DNA of 64,000 nt, taken from positions 372,001-436,000 of the forward strand of contig NZ_VVIW01000004.1 in NCBI RefSeq assembly GCF_011682045.1. Direction: 5' to 3'. This DNA is from Massilia aquatica (GTDB taxonomy: Bacteria > Pseudomonadota > Gammaproteobacteria > Burkholderiales > Burkholderiaceae_D). Positions 45,310-55,200 of the stretch are shown piece after piece (positions within the stretch are counted from its first letter, which is position 1; each line of letters begins with the position of its first letter). The position numbers and the translations under genes are program-made. A model generated the notes under the pieces. That model worked only from the letters and a program-made list of their open reading frames with translations, ran no database searches and had not been told where the DNA came from.

Positions 45310-47070
45310 TTACGGCGCCACCGCAGTCCGCAGCACAGGATACAAATTCAAGCGCTCGTCGTACGAGGTATGCCTTTTGGCGAAAAATGCCAGCCGCGCG
45401 TCCGGGTTCTTGGCGAACGCCGGATCGCTGTCCACCTTCGCCTTGAACGCCGCCGCCAGCGCCGGGTCGGCGGCCATCATCTCGCGCGCGACATCTTCGG
45501 CCACGTAGTCCTCCATATACTCCTTGCGCTCGAACGCGGTGTTGAACATCCCCCACTGCACCAGCGAATCCGGGCCGGCCGGTTCGAACAGGGCCACCAC
45601 CAGGCGCGCCTTGGCCTGCGCCACCGGCACGAACAATGCGCCCTTTTCGATCGCGCGCGGCTCCGCCTTCCACCCTCCCTGCAAGGTCACGCGCACATGC
45701 GATTCGAGCGAGACCGGAGCGTACGTCACCTTCTCGGCGCGGAAGGTCTCCACATCGGCCTTTGCCTGCGCCGTACCCAGGGTGCGGTAGCTGATGCCGT
45801 GCTGGCTGAGTTTTTGCCCCACCATGGCCGCATGCGCGGCCGGCACGATGTAGCCGGCCTTGGGCGCTGTGACCATCACGTCCGGCACGATCTCGTCGCG
45901 CAGCGGCACGGTCCAGACCTGCGGGCGGCTTTCGTCGTAACGCGTCATCAGCGCGCCCGACACATCCGACAGCGTGCGCGTGTAGGCGTAACCACGGAAG
46001 TCGATCATGCGCTTTTTATCGGTCGCCTTGTAGGTCATGGGCAGCTCGGTCCCGCCCACTCGCGCCGCGCGACCATCGGCCTCGCGCGCCGCCGTCTGCC
46101 ACGCCTTGCCATGCTGCGCCACCTGTTCGAGCACCGACACCACCGAGTTGCGCGTGATGCGCACGCGGGTCGGATAGTCCTTCCACGCATGGGTCTCGAC
46201 CAGCACGCCGATCCGGTTGCGCAAAGCGAAATAGCCGGTCGAAAAACGTGGGTCCGAGACGCCGTCGGCAAAGCCCGACGCCGGATTGTCTTCTTCGGCG
46301 AACGACATGTAGAACGGCTGCGGAATGGAGCCCAGCCTGGTGATATCGGCCAGCACGCCGCTGCGCAGCGCCAGCCCGGCCTTGCGGAACTCCACATCGG
46401 CCGAGTGCACCGGTTCGACCTGGATCGAGATGTCGTGTTCGAACTTGGCGCCGTTGGTCACGTGCAGGTCGACATACACCAGCGGGTCCCACGCGTTCAC
46501 CAGCGCCAGCATCGACTGCATTTCGATCGAATCGGCCTTGGCGTAGTCGCGGTTCAGGTTGAAGTTCTGGGCGGTGGTGCGCCAGCCCATTTCGACCGGG
46601 CCGCGCTGGTTCGGCCGGTTCCACTCTTTGAAGCGCTCATGCCCGTCGACGTTGAAGACCGGGACGAACAGCAGCACCTGCTTGTCGAGCGCACCAGGGG
46701 CGGCGCGGTTTTCCAGCATCTCGCGCAGCGCCAGGAAGCCGGCGTCCTTGCCGTCGATCTCGCCGGCGTGGATGCCGCCCTGGACCAGCACCACCGGCAG
46801 CGCGCGCGCCGCCGCAGCCTGCGCCGTGAAGGCGCCGGTGCGCGTGACCACCAGCGCCTGCATCGGGCGCCCTTCCGGCGTGCGTCCGAACTCGATGCAC
46901 CTGACCTGCTTCGGATAGGCCTTCTGGAACGCGGCGCACAGGGCGATGACTTCGTCGTAGCGGCCGGTTTTCTGGAACTGCGAACGCTCGGCGACAGTGG
47001 TCAGGTCGGGAGCGGCGTGGGCGAAGGGAATAGCGGACAGCAGGGCAAGCAGCAGCGCAGAACGGATCAT
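45310..47070 (-). CDS. Secreted M14-family zinc carboxypeptidase
   Basis: A 586-aa exported protein. A signal peptide (SALLLALLSAIPFAHAA) is followed by the M14 domain (about 30-330). Zinc ligands are His and Glu in GGIHAGEIDG, with the later His in VYVDLHVTNG. The substrate-binding Arg/Asn block is NFNLNRDYAKAD, and the general-base Glu is probably in VLVETHAWKDY. The C-terminal 250 residues are beta-rich and may be an accessory domain. GGAG is eight bases before ATG. Predicted to cleave C-terminal residues from peptides in the periplasm. Confidence 0.9.
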   Translation of the reverse strand: MIRSALLLALLSAIPFAHAAPDLTTVAERSQFQKTGRYDEVIALCAAFQKAYPKQVRCIEFGRTPEGRPMQALVVTRTGAFTAQAAAARALPVVLVQGGIHAGEIDGKDAGFLALREMLENRAAPGALDKQVLLFVPVFNVDGHERFKEWNRPNQRGPVEMGWRTTAQNFNLNRDYAKADSIEMQSMLALVNAWDPLVYVDLHVTNGAKFEHDISIQVEPVHSADVEFRKAGLALRSGVLADITRLGSIPQPFYMSFAEEDNPASGFADGVSDPRFSTGYFALRNRIGVLVETHAWKDYPTRVRITRNSVVSVLEQVAQHGKAWQTAAREADGRAARVGGTELPMTYKATDKKRMIDFRGYAYTRTLSDVSGALMTRYDESRPQVWTVPLRDEIVPDVMVTAPKAGYIVPAAHAAMVGQKLSQHGISYRTLGTAQAKADVETFRAEKVTYAPVSLESHVRVTLQGGWKAEPRAIEKGALFVPVAQAKARLVVALFEPAGPDSLVQWGMFNTAFERKEYMEDYVAEDVAREMMAADPALAAAFKAKVDSDPAFAKNPDARLAFFAKRHTSYDERLNLYPVLRTAVAP

Positions 47071-47171
47071 CGGTAAAGCTCCGGCAAAGTTGTCAATACA
47101 GGGCGCACGGTGCGCGCGAACCGGAAATTATAGTCCGCTTTGCGCGCCATGGTATCGGCAATCTGGCGTCG

Positions 47172-50100
47172 TTACGCGCTCTTGAAGTACGGCCGCTCCG
47201 ATGAAAACAGCAGGCGCCTGACCGAGGTGCGCCATTCAGGCGGGGCCTTCTCGCCCAACAGCACCAGCGCCGCGCTCCAGGCATACGCGCGCTGCTCGGG
47301 CGGGATGGTGTCGAGCAGGCGTTCGGCGCTGCGCGGATTCTTGCCGGCGGCGATAGCGTCGATAAATGCGAGCATCGGCGCCTGATAAGGACCGGCCGCC
47401 GAACCCGTCGCGTTGCGGTAAGGCGCCGTATCGTAGCCATGCTTGTGCGCCAGCGCCAGGCCGAGCCAGACGTTGGCCCTGCCCATTCCTTCACCGAACG
47501 GCAGCGCCATGGCGCGCTTGATCAGGGCGGTATCGGCGCCGTCGGAGGCGGCGGCAAGCCGCACCACGTGCGCGGCGCGCGCCGGATTGGAGGCGGCCAT
47601 GCGGGACGCCTCGTCGACGCGGCCGCTGGCCAGCGCGACATACGCGCGCAGCGGCGAGCCAGCCGGAAAGACGCCTTTTTCGATCGTGAGCAGCTCTTCC
47701 AGTTGCGGCGACCGGCTTGCCAGTTGCGCGAGATCGGCATCCTGTCCCAGCAAGCGCTTGAGGCGCGCCAGGTCCATGCTGGCGTAATTGCTGCCCGCCG
47801 CCGAGCCGCGCGCGATCTGTTCAAGGTCGGCCACGGCGTCGGTGAAGTCTTTCGAATGCAGCTTGTCGTAGGCCGACCAGCGCGCCAGCCACAGGTTCTT
47901 GGGCCAGCGCGCGCGCGCCGCCAGCATCTCGCCGTGCGCGCCGGGGCCCGTGTCGCGGCAGCGCAGCGCGAGGTAGGCCAGGTCGCCGTCGTCCGGCTGC
48001 GCGGCCGCTTGCGCGCCCAGGTCCTTGCACAGCGCCGCTTTTTGCGCGCCATCGACCGCATCCATTTCGGCGCGCCGCAGCAGCACGTCGCGCGGGGCGC
48101 GCTTCAAGCGTTCCGCCAGGATGGCGCCAAACTCCGGAAACGTGGCGGCGTAGGTGAACCAGGTTTCGCTGTGCGCGGCGGAGGTCTCGTCCCAGCGCGC
48201 GTGCAGCAGGCCGAGCTGCTTGGCCTTGGCCTCGTTCTCGAGCGCGCCGATCTGGGTTTCCGGGCTGGCGTCGGCCAGGCCGTCAAGCACGCTGCGCGAG
48301 CCGCCGCCATGCTTGCTGGAGATCGACTCGGGCGGTTTTTCAAAGCGGAAGTCGGCGCGCCGGTCGACCCAGCGCACGGTGCCGAGCATCTCGTCCGGAA
48401 CCGGCTTGTCGTTGCCGTACGTGGCGTGCCACTGCACCAGCGGCGTGGCCGAGGCGACGTTGTACACCGGGTGCCCGCCGCGCTCGGCCACGGCGTCGAA
48501 CGCTTCGATCAGGCGGCCGTCGCCGCTGCGCGTTTCGACGTGGTGCTTGCCCAATGCCGGTACGCTCAGTTCACGGTTCACGTGCGCCGGCACCACCGCC
48601 TTGCGCCCGTCGATGTCGACCGAGACCGGCAAACCGAGGCCGTTGTAGACGATGATCACCGGATCGCTGCCATAGGCCGACACGCCGCCTTTGGTAAACG
48701 AGCCGGCGCTCAGGACGGCGATCACGATCGACGCCGCCACCAGCAGGCGCGCCGCGCCCGGGACCATGCCGTCGGCACGCTGGAAGCGCGCCCACCAGCC
48801 AAGCTGCTGCTGGCGCTTGCGTTCGGCGCCGGCCAGCAGCACCGGGTACGACGCGGGCGCGCGCGAGGGAGGCGGGGCCAGTACCATCGCTTCGCCGCCG
48901 CGCGAGCAGCGCGCGATCATGGTTTCGGTCAGCAGCAATTCTTCGAGCGCATCGGCGCGCAGCGCATCGAGCCAGCTCGACAAGGCGTTGACCCAGCCGT
49001 CCGAGTAGTGCATGAAGTCGTTGATGGTGTCGGCATGGGGCGGCGTCATGTTGAAGTTGCCGAGCGCCGTTTGCCAATCGGTGTCCACGGCCAGGCGCGC
49101 GGCCAGGCGCGGGTCGATGTGCACCTGCGCCGCCTCGCGGTAGATCTGGTCCAGCACCGAGTACAGTCCGGCGGCCTGCCCCACCACGCGGGCGACGCCT
49201 TCGGCCGTCACGCGGTTCACGGCGGTGACCACGGCGGCCGCGTTGTGCATCATGCCTTGGGCGTCGTACAGGTCGGCCAGGCGGTGTTCGGCGTAGTGCA
49301 CCATTGCCAGCAGGCCGTCGAGATAGGCTTGCCAGCCGCCGCCCAGTTGACGCGCCATGTCCTGGTGCCAGCTGCGGCACAGCCGGTCGTGCCGGTACAG
49401 GCGCTGCTCGACCTCGTCGATCTCGGCGCGCACCCGTGCCAGCGCGGCGGGCAGCTGCTTCTTGCGGAATTCTTCGCCGCGCAGGCGCACCACCCCACCC
49501 GGCGCGGTCAGGCGGCCGGCGATCAGGGCGTCGAGCTGCGTGCGTTCATCGCTCAGGTTGCGCAGCTGGTGCACGTCGTCCGTCAGCGTGGCCGGGTACA
49601 GGCTCGCCAGGGTGGCGGGCGAGGCGGCGTAGTGGGCGTCGCGCAGTTGCGTCAGGGCCGAGGCATGGCGCGTCAGCGCGCGGCTGAAGTAGATGCCGCA
49701 ATAGCGGCGGCTGTACTGTTCGCGCTTGAACGGGCGCGCCAGCGTCTTGAGCGACTCTTCCAGCTCGACGAAGGTGGGCTTGTGGTCGCCCACCAGCAGG
49801 GTGCGCGTGATCTGTTCGCGCAGCGCCGCCGGCTGCTCGAAGATCGACCAGGCGCTGGCCGGGTCGATCTTCGCGTGTACGTAAATGCGCTTGGCGTTCG
49901 CTTCGCGTTCGTGATTGAGCGGGTGGGTCAGCCACATCTTGGACGGCTGCGCCAGTTCGGCCTTGAACACGCGGTGCGCGTGGCGCCGTTCTTCGGGCAG
50001 CGGCGGCACGTTGGCGTAACTGGGGTCGTTGAGAATGTTACTCATGCGCTGGAGGATGTGGGTCTGGACCGCGAACGCATCGCGCGTGGCGCGCCCGGCC

Positions 50101-51002
50101 GCGTATTCACCCTGGATGAAGGCCAGTGCGCGGTCCCAGGCGTCGTCGGCGCCGCGGGTGCGGTGCAGCGCGTGGACCAGGGCATCGCTGCCGGTGAGCG
50201 AGACGGCCACCAGGTCGGCCTGCATTTCCATCTCGCGCGAGAGGGCGCGCTGCATCAGCATGACGACCTGGAACACGGTGTCGAGCAGCGAACGGATCGA
50301 CCAGATGATCACTTGCAGGACGCCGACGGCGATGGTCAGGCGAAAGTCGATGCGCCCGATCCCGACCAAAAATTCGTCGAAGCTGTCGCGCCGCGTAACC
50401 ATGTGGCCGACGATCTGCTGGGCCACGTAGGCCCAGCGCCCGACCGCCATCGAACGCTGGGCGAAGTGGCCGAATTCGTGCGCCAGCACCGCGCGCAGTT
50501 CGCCGCGCGAGAGGGTGTTTACCAGCGGCAGGCCAATGAGCAGATTCTTTTTGGACGGGAAAATCAGGTTGAACAGCGACAGGTCGTAGAACACGGCGGC
50601 GTTGACGGTCGCCGACAGGAACACCCGGTGCGGACGCGGCGCGCCGGCGGCGTCGGCCAGTTCGAACAGGTAGGCGAACAGGCGCGGCTGGTCATCCGCC
50701 GTGACCTCATGCAGGCCGTCATACTTGGCGTTACTGACCGAGAAAATCGCCTTGATCATCATGACCGCGATGAACAGCGAACAGATGGCCATGACCCAGG
50801 CAAAAATACCCAGGTCGCTGCCGGCGCCTTCGAAGAAGACCTGCCAGGGGGTGTACAAGAACCAGCCTGCCAGGCCGCAATACAGCGCGACGAACAGCAG
50901 CAGGCCGGCGACGGCCAGGCGCGCGCTGTTCTTGTAGGCGGCGCTGGGGGCGGTCAGGCGGGCCGTCAGCTCGGGGGACGGGGCGTTGGTCGGGGCGTTG
51001 AT
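47172..51002 (-). CDS. Large M48-family membrane metalloprotease, apparent ATC start
   Basis: About 1276 aa. An in-frame TAA lies seven codons before ATC 51002. GGAG sits six bases before that ATC, and no ATG, GTG or TTG follows until a TTG at 50858. Starting at ATC gives N-terminal NAPTNAPSPELT and a first membrane helix (LAVAGLLLFVALYCGLAGWF) that the TTG start would lose. A second helix is at about residues 66-86. The zinc site is HEFGH (175-179) with the third ligand in EMEMQAD (about 259). The second half has another helix, then a long Ala-rich, TPR-like region. It resembles HtpX-like proteases with a very long C-terminal extension. Confidence 0.85.
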   Translation of the reverse strand: MNAPTNAPSPELTARLTAPSAAYKNSARLAVAGLLLFVALYCGLAGWFLYTPWQVFFEGAGSDLGIFAWVMAICSLFIAVMMIKAIFSVSNAKYDGLHEVTADDQPRLFAYLFELADAAGAPRPHRVFLSATVNAAVFYDLSLFNLIFPSKKNLLIGLPLVNTLSRGELRAVLAHEFGHFAQRSMAVGRWAYVAQQIVGHMVTRRDSFDEFLVGIGRIDFRLTIAVGVLQVIIWSIRSLLDTVFQVVMLMQRALSREMEMQADLVAVSLTGSDALVHALHRTRGADDAWDRALAFIQGEYAAGRATRDAFAVQTHILQRMSNILNDPSYANVPPLPEERRHAHRVFKAELAQPSKMWLTHPLNHEREANAKRIYVHAKIDPASAWSIFEQPAALREQITRTLLVGDHKPTFVELEESLKTLARPFKREQYSRRYCGIYFSRALTRHASALTQLRDAHYAASPATLASLYPATLTDDVHQLRNLSDERTQLDALIAGRLTAPGGVVRLRGEEFRKKQLPAALARVRAEIDEVEQRLYRHDRLCRSWHQDMARQLGGGWQAYLDGLLAMVHYAEHRLADLYDAQGMMHNAAAVVTAVNRVTAEGVARVVGQAAGLYSVLDQIYREAAQVHIDPRLAARLAVDTDWQTALGNFNMTPPHADTINDFMHYSDGWVNALSSWLDALRADALEELLLTETMIARCSRGGEAMVLAPPPSRAPASYPVLLAGAERKRQQQLGWWARFQRADGMVPGAARLLVAASIVIAVLSAGSFTKGGVSAYGSDPVIIVYNGLGLPVSVDIDGRKAVVPAHVNRELSVPALGKHHVETRSGDGRLIEAFDAVAERGGHPVYNVASATPLVQWHATYGNDKPVPDEMLGTVRWVDRRADFRFEKPPESISSKHGGGSRSVLDGLADASPETQIGALENEAKAKQLGLLHARWDETSAAHSETWFTYAATFPEFGAILAERLKRAPRDVLLRRAEMDAVDGAQKAALCKDLGAQAAAQPDDGDLAYLALRCRDTGPGAHGEMLAARARWPKNLWLARWSAYDKLHSKDFTDAVADLEQIARGSAAGSNYASMDLARLKRLLGQDADLAQLASRSPQLEELLTIEKGVFPAGSPLRAYVALASGRVDEASRMAASNPARAAHVVRLAAASDGADTALIKRAMALPFGEGMGRANVWLGLALAHKHGYDTAPYRNATGSAAGPYQAPMLAFIDAIAAGKNPRSAERLLDTIPPEQRAYAWSAALVLLGEKAPPEWRTSVRRLLFSSERPYFKSA

Positions 51003-51193
51003 GGCGTTCTCCAGGTGTTAAGCAAGCTGCAAAGATGCAAAACGTTCAATTTTAAGGGAGAAATGCCAGTGCAATTTACCTAAACGCAATACATGTGCAC
51101 AGAATGCAACACCAAGCGTGCACGGCCGAGGCAAATTCTTTGTTAATCTGACCATATTGTCGGCAATTGCCGGCGTTTACGGGGAAACACGCG

Positions 51194-51589
51194 ATGACGA
51201 CGGAATTGATGATCCTGGGCTGGACCCTGGTGCTGGCAGTGGTGCAGATCATGGCGGCCAGCGCCATGCGCAACAAGGAGACCGGGATGGAATACAACAT
51301 GAGCGCGCGCGACAAGCCGGCGCCGCCGCCGGGGGTGGTGACGGCGCGCCTGCAACGGGCGCAGGCCAATCTGTTCGAGACGCTGCCGCTGTTCGCCGCC
51401 GCCATCCTGATCGCACACGTGGGCGGGCGCGAAGGCGACCTGACCTTGTGGGGCGCGTGGGCTTACCTGATCGCGCGCGTGGTCTACGTGCCGCTGTACG
51501 CGGCCGGCATTCCGGTGGTGCGCTCGATCGCGTGGACGGTGTCGCTGGTGGGACTGGGGATGGTGCTGGCGGCGATTTTGCTGCCGTAG
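51194..51589 (+). CDS. MAPEG-family membrane protein
   Basis: A 131-aa protein with four hydrophobic segments. It has the MAPEG pattern RLQRAQANLFETLPLFAAAIL, where the Arg-x-x-Arg-x-x-x-N-x-x-E core matches the family, and AYLIARVVYVPLYAAGIP near the end. ATG 51194 follows GGGGA. Eukaryotic members are glutathione-dependent; the bacterial substrate is unknown. Confidence 0.88.
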   Translation: MTTELMILGWTLVLAVVQIMAASAMRNKETGMEYNMSARDKPAPPPGVVTARLQRAQANLFETLPLFAAAILIAHVGGREGDLTLWGAWAYLIARVVYVPLYAAGIPVVRSIAWTVSLVGLGMVLAAILLP

Positions 51590-51620
51590 CGTGACGTCGT
51601 TTTGACCACAGTACTCCAAA

Positions 51621-51650
51621 CCGTCTTTCCCGCGCAGGCGGGAACGACGG
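51621..51650. repeat. REP-like palindrome
   Basis: CCGTC and GACGG flank inner arms CCCGC and GCGGG, with the same CCCGCGCAGGCGGG core as the elements at 9866-9957 and 19994-20071. It lies between the convergent MAPEG and DUF3224 genes, where it could act as a bidirectional transcription barrier. Confidence 0.65.
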
Positions 51651-51677
51651 TCTTGAGGTTTAGTGGCCTTCCGCAGC

Positions 51678-52079
51678 TTACAACAGGTCCATCGTGTATT
51701 CGAGTTCGTAGTAGTGGGTGTTGTCGACCATATCGAGCTTGAATTTACCCTGGATGCCGGTCAGTCCTTCCGTCCCCGACCCCGGCACGATGCTGATCGA
51801 CAGGTGGCTCGCGCCCTGGTGCATGGTGCCGGCGTGCTGCAAGGCGAAGCTGCCGCTCATGCCGTCCAAGGTCCCGGTCACGTGCTCGATGGCCACGTAG
51901 CCCGCCGACCCGGCCGCCGGATTGCCGGCCGAGAGCATCTCGCCCTGGCCGATGCCGATCAAGTCGCCGCTGTAATATTTATCGATCAGCATGCGCCCGA
52001 GCGAGACGCGCCCGGCGCCCTCGCCCGATGGCGGGGCCTGCATGGTGATCTCGAAAGTGCCTTTGGCGGTGATGAACAT
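51678..52079 (-). CDS. DUF3224 family protein
   Basis: A 133-aa soluble protein. It opens AKGTFEITMQAPPS and contains GRMLIDKYYSGDLIGIGQGEML, GYVAIEHVTGTLDGMSGSF, FALQHAGTM and GTEGLTGIQGKFKL, which together match the beta-barrel DUF3224 family (allene-oxide-cyclase-like fold). The biological role is unknown. The preceding operon, reading toward it on the same strand, is ended by a terminator. Confidence 0.88.
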   Translation of the reverse strand: MFITAKGTFEITMQAPPSGEGAGRVSLGRMLIDKYYSGDLIGIGQGEMLSAGNPAAGSAGYVAIEHVTGTLDGMSGSFALQHAGTMHQGASHLSISIVPGSGTEGLTGIQGKFKLDMVDNTHYYELEYTMDLL

Positions 52080-52126
52080 GGTGGTCTGCCCTGGTCGGTT
52101 GCGATGCCGATATCATAACCCGGGAC

Positions 52127-52157
52127 GAAAAAATGGCCCGCTGGAGAGCGGGCCATT
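52127..52157 (-). terminator. Terminator of the indolepyruvate oxidoreductase gene
   Basis: A perfect 11-bp stem, AATGGCCCGCT (52132-52142) with AGCGGGCCATT (52147-52157), is followed on the minus strand by six T. It lies about 65 bases beyond the stop codon, after the tandem repeat. Confidence 0.88.
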
Positions 52158-52174
52158 CATCTTGCGCCAACCGG

Positions 52175-52233
52175 TCTACGCGACCCGGTCTTACGCGACC
52201 CGGTCTTACGCGACCCGGTCTTACGCGACCCGA
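52175..52233. repeat. 15-bp tandem repeat spanning a stop codon
   Basis: Four units of TCTTACGCGACCCGG lie head to tail; the first lacks one T and the last ends in A. On the minus strand each unit reads through Arg-Val-Ala-stop, so the last unit contains the real stop of the oxidoreductase gene and the others repeat its tail downstream. This fits slippage duplication of the gene's 3' end. Confidence 0.9.
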
Positions 52234-55200
52234 TGGATCTGGATCACGCCGTCCGGCGAGGCCGGCTTGCCGAAGGCGGCCAGCAGCGCGGCTTCCTTCT
52301 CCTTTGCCGCCTTCAGGTGACGTTCCTTCACATGCCCGTACCCGCGAATATCTTCAGGGATGCTGGCAATGGCCACCGCTTGCGCCAGGGTCTCTGCAGT
52401 CAACTTCGGCAGGAGCGAGGCGACCGTGTTGCGGTACTCGGCGATCAGTGCGCGTTCCATCTTGCGTTCGGCCGTGTAGCCGAAGATGTCGAGCGCACCG
52501 CCACGCAGGCCCTTCATCTTCGCCATCAGGCCAAATGCCTTCATCATCCACGGACCGAATTCCTGCTTGACCAGCTGGCCGTTGGCGTCATGCTTGGCCA
52601 ACAGCGGCGGCGCCAGGTGGAACTTGAGCTTGATGTCGCCCTCGAACATGCCTGCGATCTTCTCCTGGAAGGCGCCGTTGGTGTACAGGCGCGCGACTTC
52701 ATACTCGTCCTTGTACGCCATCAGCTTGTAGAAGTAGCGCGCAACCGCTTCGGCCAGGCGCGTGCCCTTGCCCAGCTTCGCTTCCTCGGCGCGCACCTGG
52801 TCGACAAAACTCTTGTACTGGTTGGCGTAAGCGACATCCTGGTAAGCGGTCAACAGCTCGATGCGCTTGTTGATGATCTCGTCCAGGGTTTGCGTGCGCT
52901 TGAATTCAATCACCTTGGCCGGGGTGGTCATTTTGACGAGCGACTGCAAGTCATGCGCCGCCGTGCGGCCCCAGGTAAACGCGCTCTTGTTAAAGCCGAC
53001 CGACACGTTGTTCAGTTCAATCGCCTTCATGATCGACGCTTCGGTCAGGGGCACCTGGCCTTTTTGCCACGCGTAGCCGAGCATGAACATATTGGTAGCG
53101 ATCGAGTCGCCCATCAGCGCGGTGGCGATCTGGCCGGCGTCGACAAAGTCCACGCGCTCGGCGCCGCAGGCCTTGACGATTTCGGCCTGCGAAGACGCGC
53201 CCGGGAACTGCCAGTCCGGATTCTTGACGAATGCCGCCGTCGACGAACCGGTCGAATTAATCGCCGCGTAAGTGCGGCCTTCGCCCATGCGCGAGAGTGC
53301 GTCGCGGCTGGCCGTGACGATCAGGTCGCAGCCGATCACCAGATCGGCGCTGCCGGTGCCCACGCGGGTCGAATGCAAATCGGCCTGCTTGTCGGCCAGG
53401 CGCACGTGCGACATCACCGGGCCGCCCTTCTGGGCCAGTCCGCTCATGTCGAGCACGATCGCGCCCTTGCCTTCGACGTGGGCCGCCATCGCCAAAATCT
53501 GGCCGACGGTAACCACGCCGGTGCCGCCGATCCCGGTGATCAGGATGCCGTAAGGCGCGGCCGTGCCCTTGAGGACAGGCGTCGGCAGCTGCGGCGGGGC
53601 CGCGTCGCCGCTGGCGGCTTTCTTCGGTTTCTTGAGCGAGCCGCCTTCGACCGTGACAAAACTCGGGCAAAAGCCCGTCACGCACGAGAAGTCCTTGTTA
53701 CAGGACGACTGGTTGATCTGGCGCTTGCGGCCCAGTTCCGTTTCCAGCGGTTCGACCGACAGGCAGTTCGACTGCACCGAGCAGTCGCCGCAGCCTTCGC
53801 ACACAGCCTCGTTGATGACGGCGCGCTTGGCTGGATCCGGATACTCATTGCGTTTCCGGCGACGCCGTTTTTCGGACGCACAGGTCTGGTCGTAGATCAT
53901 GGCCGACACGCCCGGCTTGTCGCGCAGTTCACGCTGCACGTCCATCAATTCGCTGCGGTGACGCACGGTCACGCCCTCGGCCCACTTGTAGTCGGCCGGG
54001 TATTTTTCGGGTTCGTCGGTGACCACGATGATCGGACCCACGCCTTCGGCCGCGATCTGGCGGCTGATCATGCCCGGGTCGAGCGGGCCGTCAAACTCCT
54101 GGCCGCCGGTCATGGCCACCGCGTCGTTGAACAGGATTTTATAGGTGATGTTGACCTTGGCCGACACCGCCGCGCGGATCGCCAGGATCCCCGAGTGGAA
54201 GTAGGTGCCGTCACCGAGGTTGGTGAAGACGTGCTTCTCGTTGGTGAACGGCGCCTGGCCAACCCAGGTGACGCCTTCGGCGCCCATGTGGGTGAAGGTC
54301 GAGGTTTCGCGGTCCATCCACAGCACCATGTAATGGCAGCCAATGCCGGCCAGGGCGCGCGAACCTTCCGGCACCTTGGTCGACGAATTGTGCGGGCAGC
54401 CGGAGCAGAAGTACGGGGTGCGGTCGGTGTCGGGATTGGGCTTGGTGCTGACGTTTTTCAGTACCAGCTCTTTCGCTTCCAGGTAGGCGATGCGCTCTTT
54501 CACGCGCTGCTCGACCGGATGGCCGGCGCAGTAGTGCGAAATGCGGCTGGCGATCGCGCGCGCGATCTGGGCCGGGTTGAGCTCATAGGTGGCCGGCAGC
54601 AGCCAGTCGCCGTGGCCGGTGCCGCCCTTGTTCGACCATTCGCCGGTGTCGTCGAACTTGCCGACCACGCGCGGACGCTGGCCGTCCGGCAGGTTGTACA
54701 GTTCTTCCTTGAGCGCGTATTCGAGGATCTGGCGCTTCTCTTCGACCACCAGGATTTCGTCGAGGCCCTTGGCGAATTCGTGCACGCCTTCCGCTTCGAG
54801 CGGCCAGGTCATGCCGATCTTGTACAGGCGGATGCCGATGTCGGCGGCCGCTTGCTCGTCGATGCCCAGGTCGGCCAGCGCCTGGCGCGTGTCGAGGTAC
54901 GATTTGCCGGCGGTGATGATGCCGATCTTCGGTTTTGGGCTGTCCCAGATGATCTTATTGAGCTTGTTGGCGCGCGCGTAAGCCAGCGCCGCGTACCATT
55001 TGAAGCTGTTCATCCGCACTTCCATATCGAGCACGGTGTCGGGCCAGCGGATATTGAGGCCGCCTTCAGGCAGCACAAAGTCGGTCGGCAGTGTGATCTG
55101 CACGCGGTCCGGGTCGAAGTCGACCACGGCGCCGGACTCGATGATGTCGGTGACGCACTTCATCGATACCCACAGGCCGGTGTAGCGGCTCATGGCCCAG

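Noticed and set aside
47439-51083. A 1214-aa open frame antisense to the M48 protease gene
   Set aside because: Shadow ORF. The opposite strand has HEFGH, membrane helices and a ribosome-binding site.
52175-52233. Short direct repeats considered as a CRISPR array
   Set aside because: The 15-bp units are contiguous with no spacers and no cas genes are present, so this is a simple tandem repeat.
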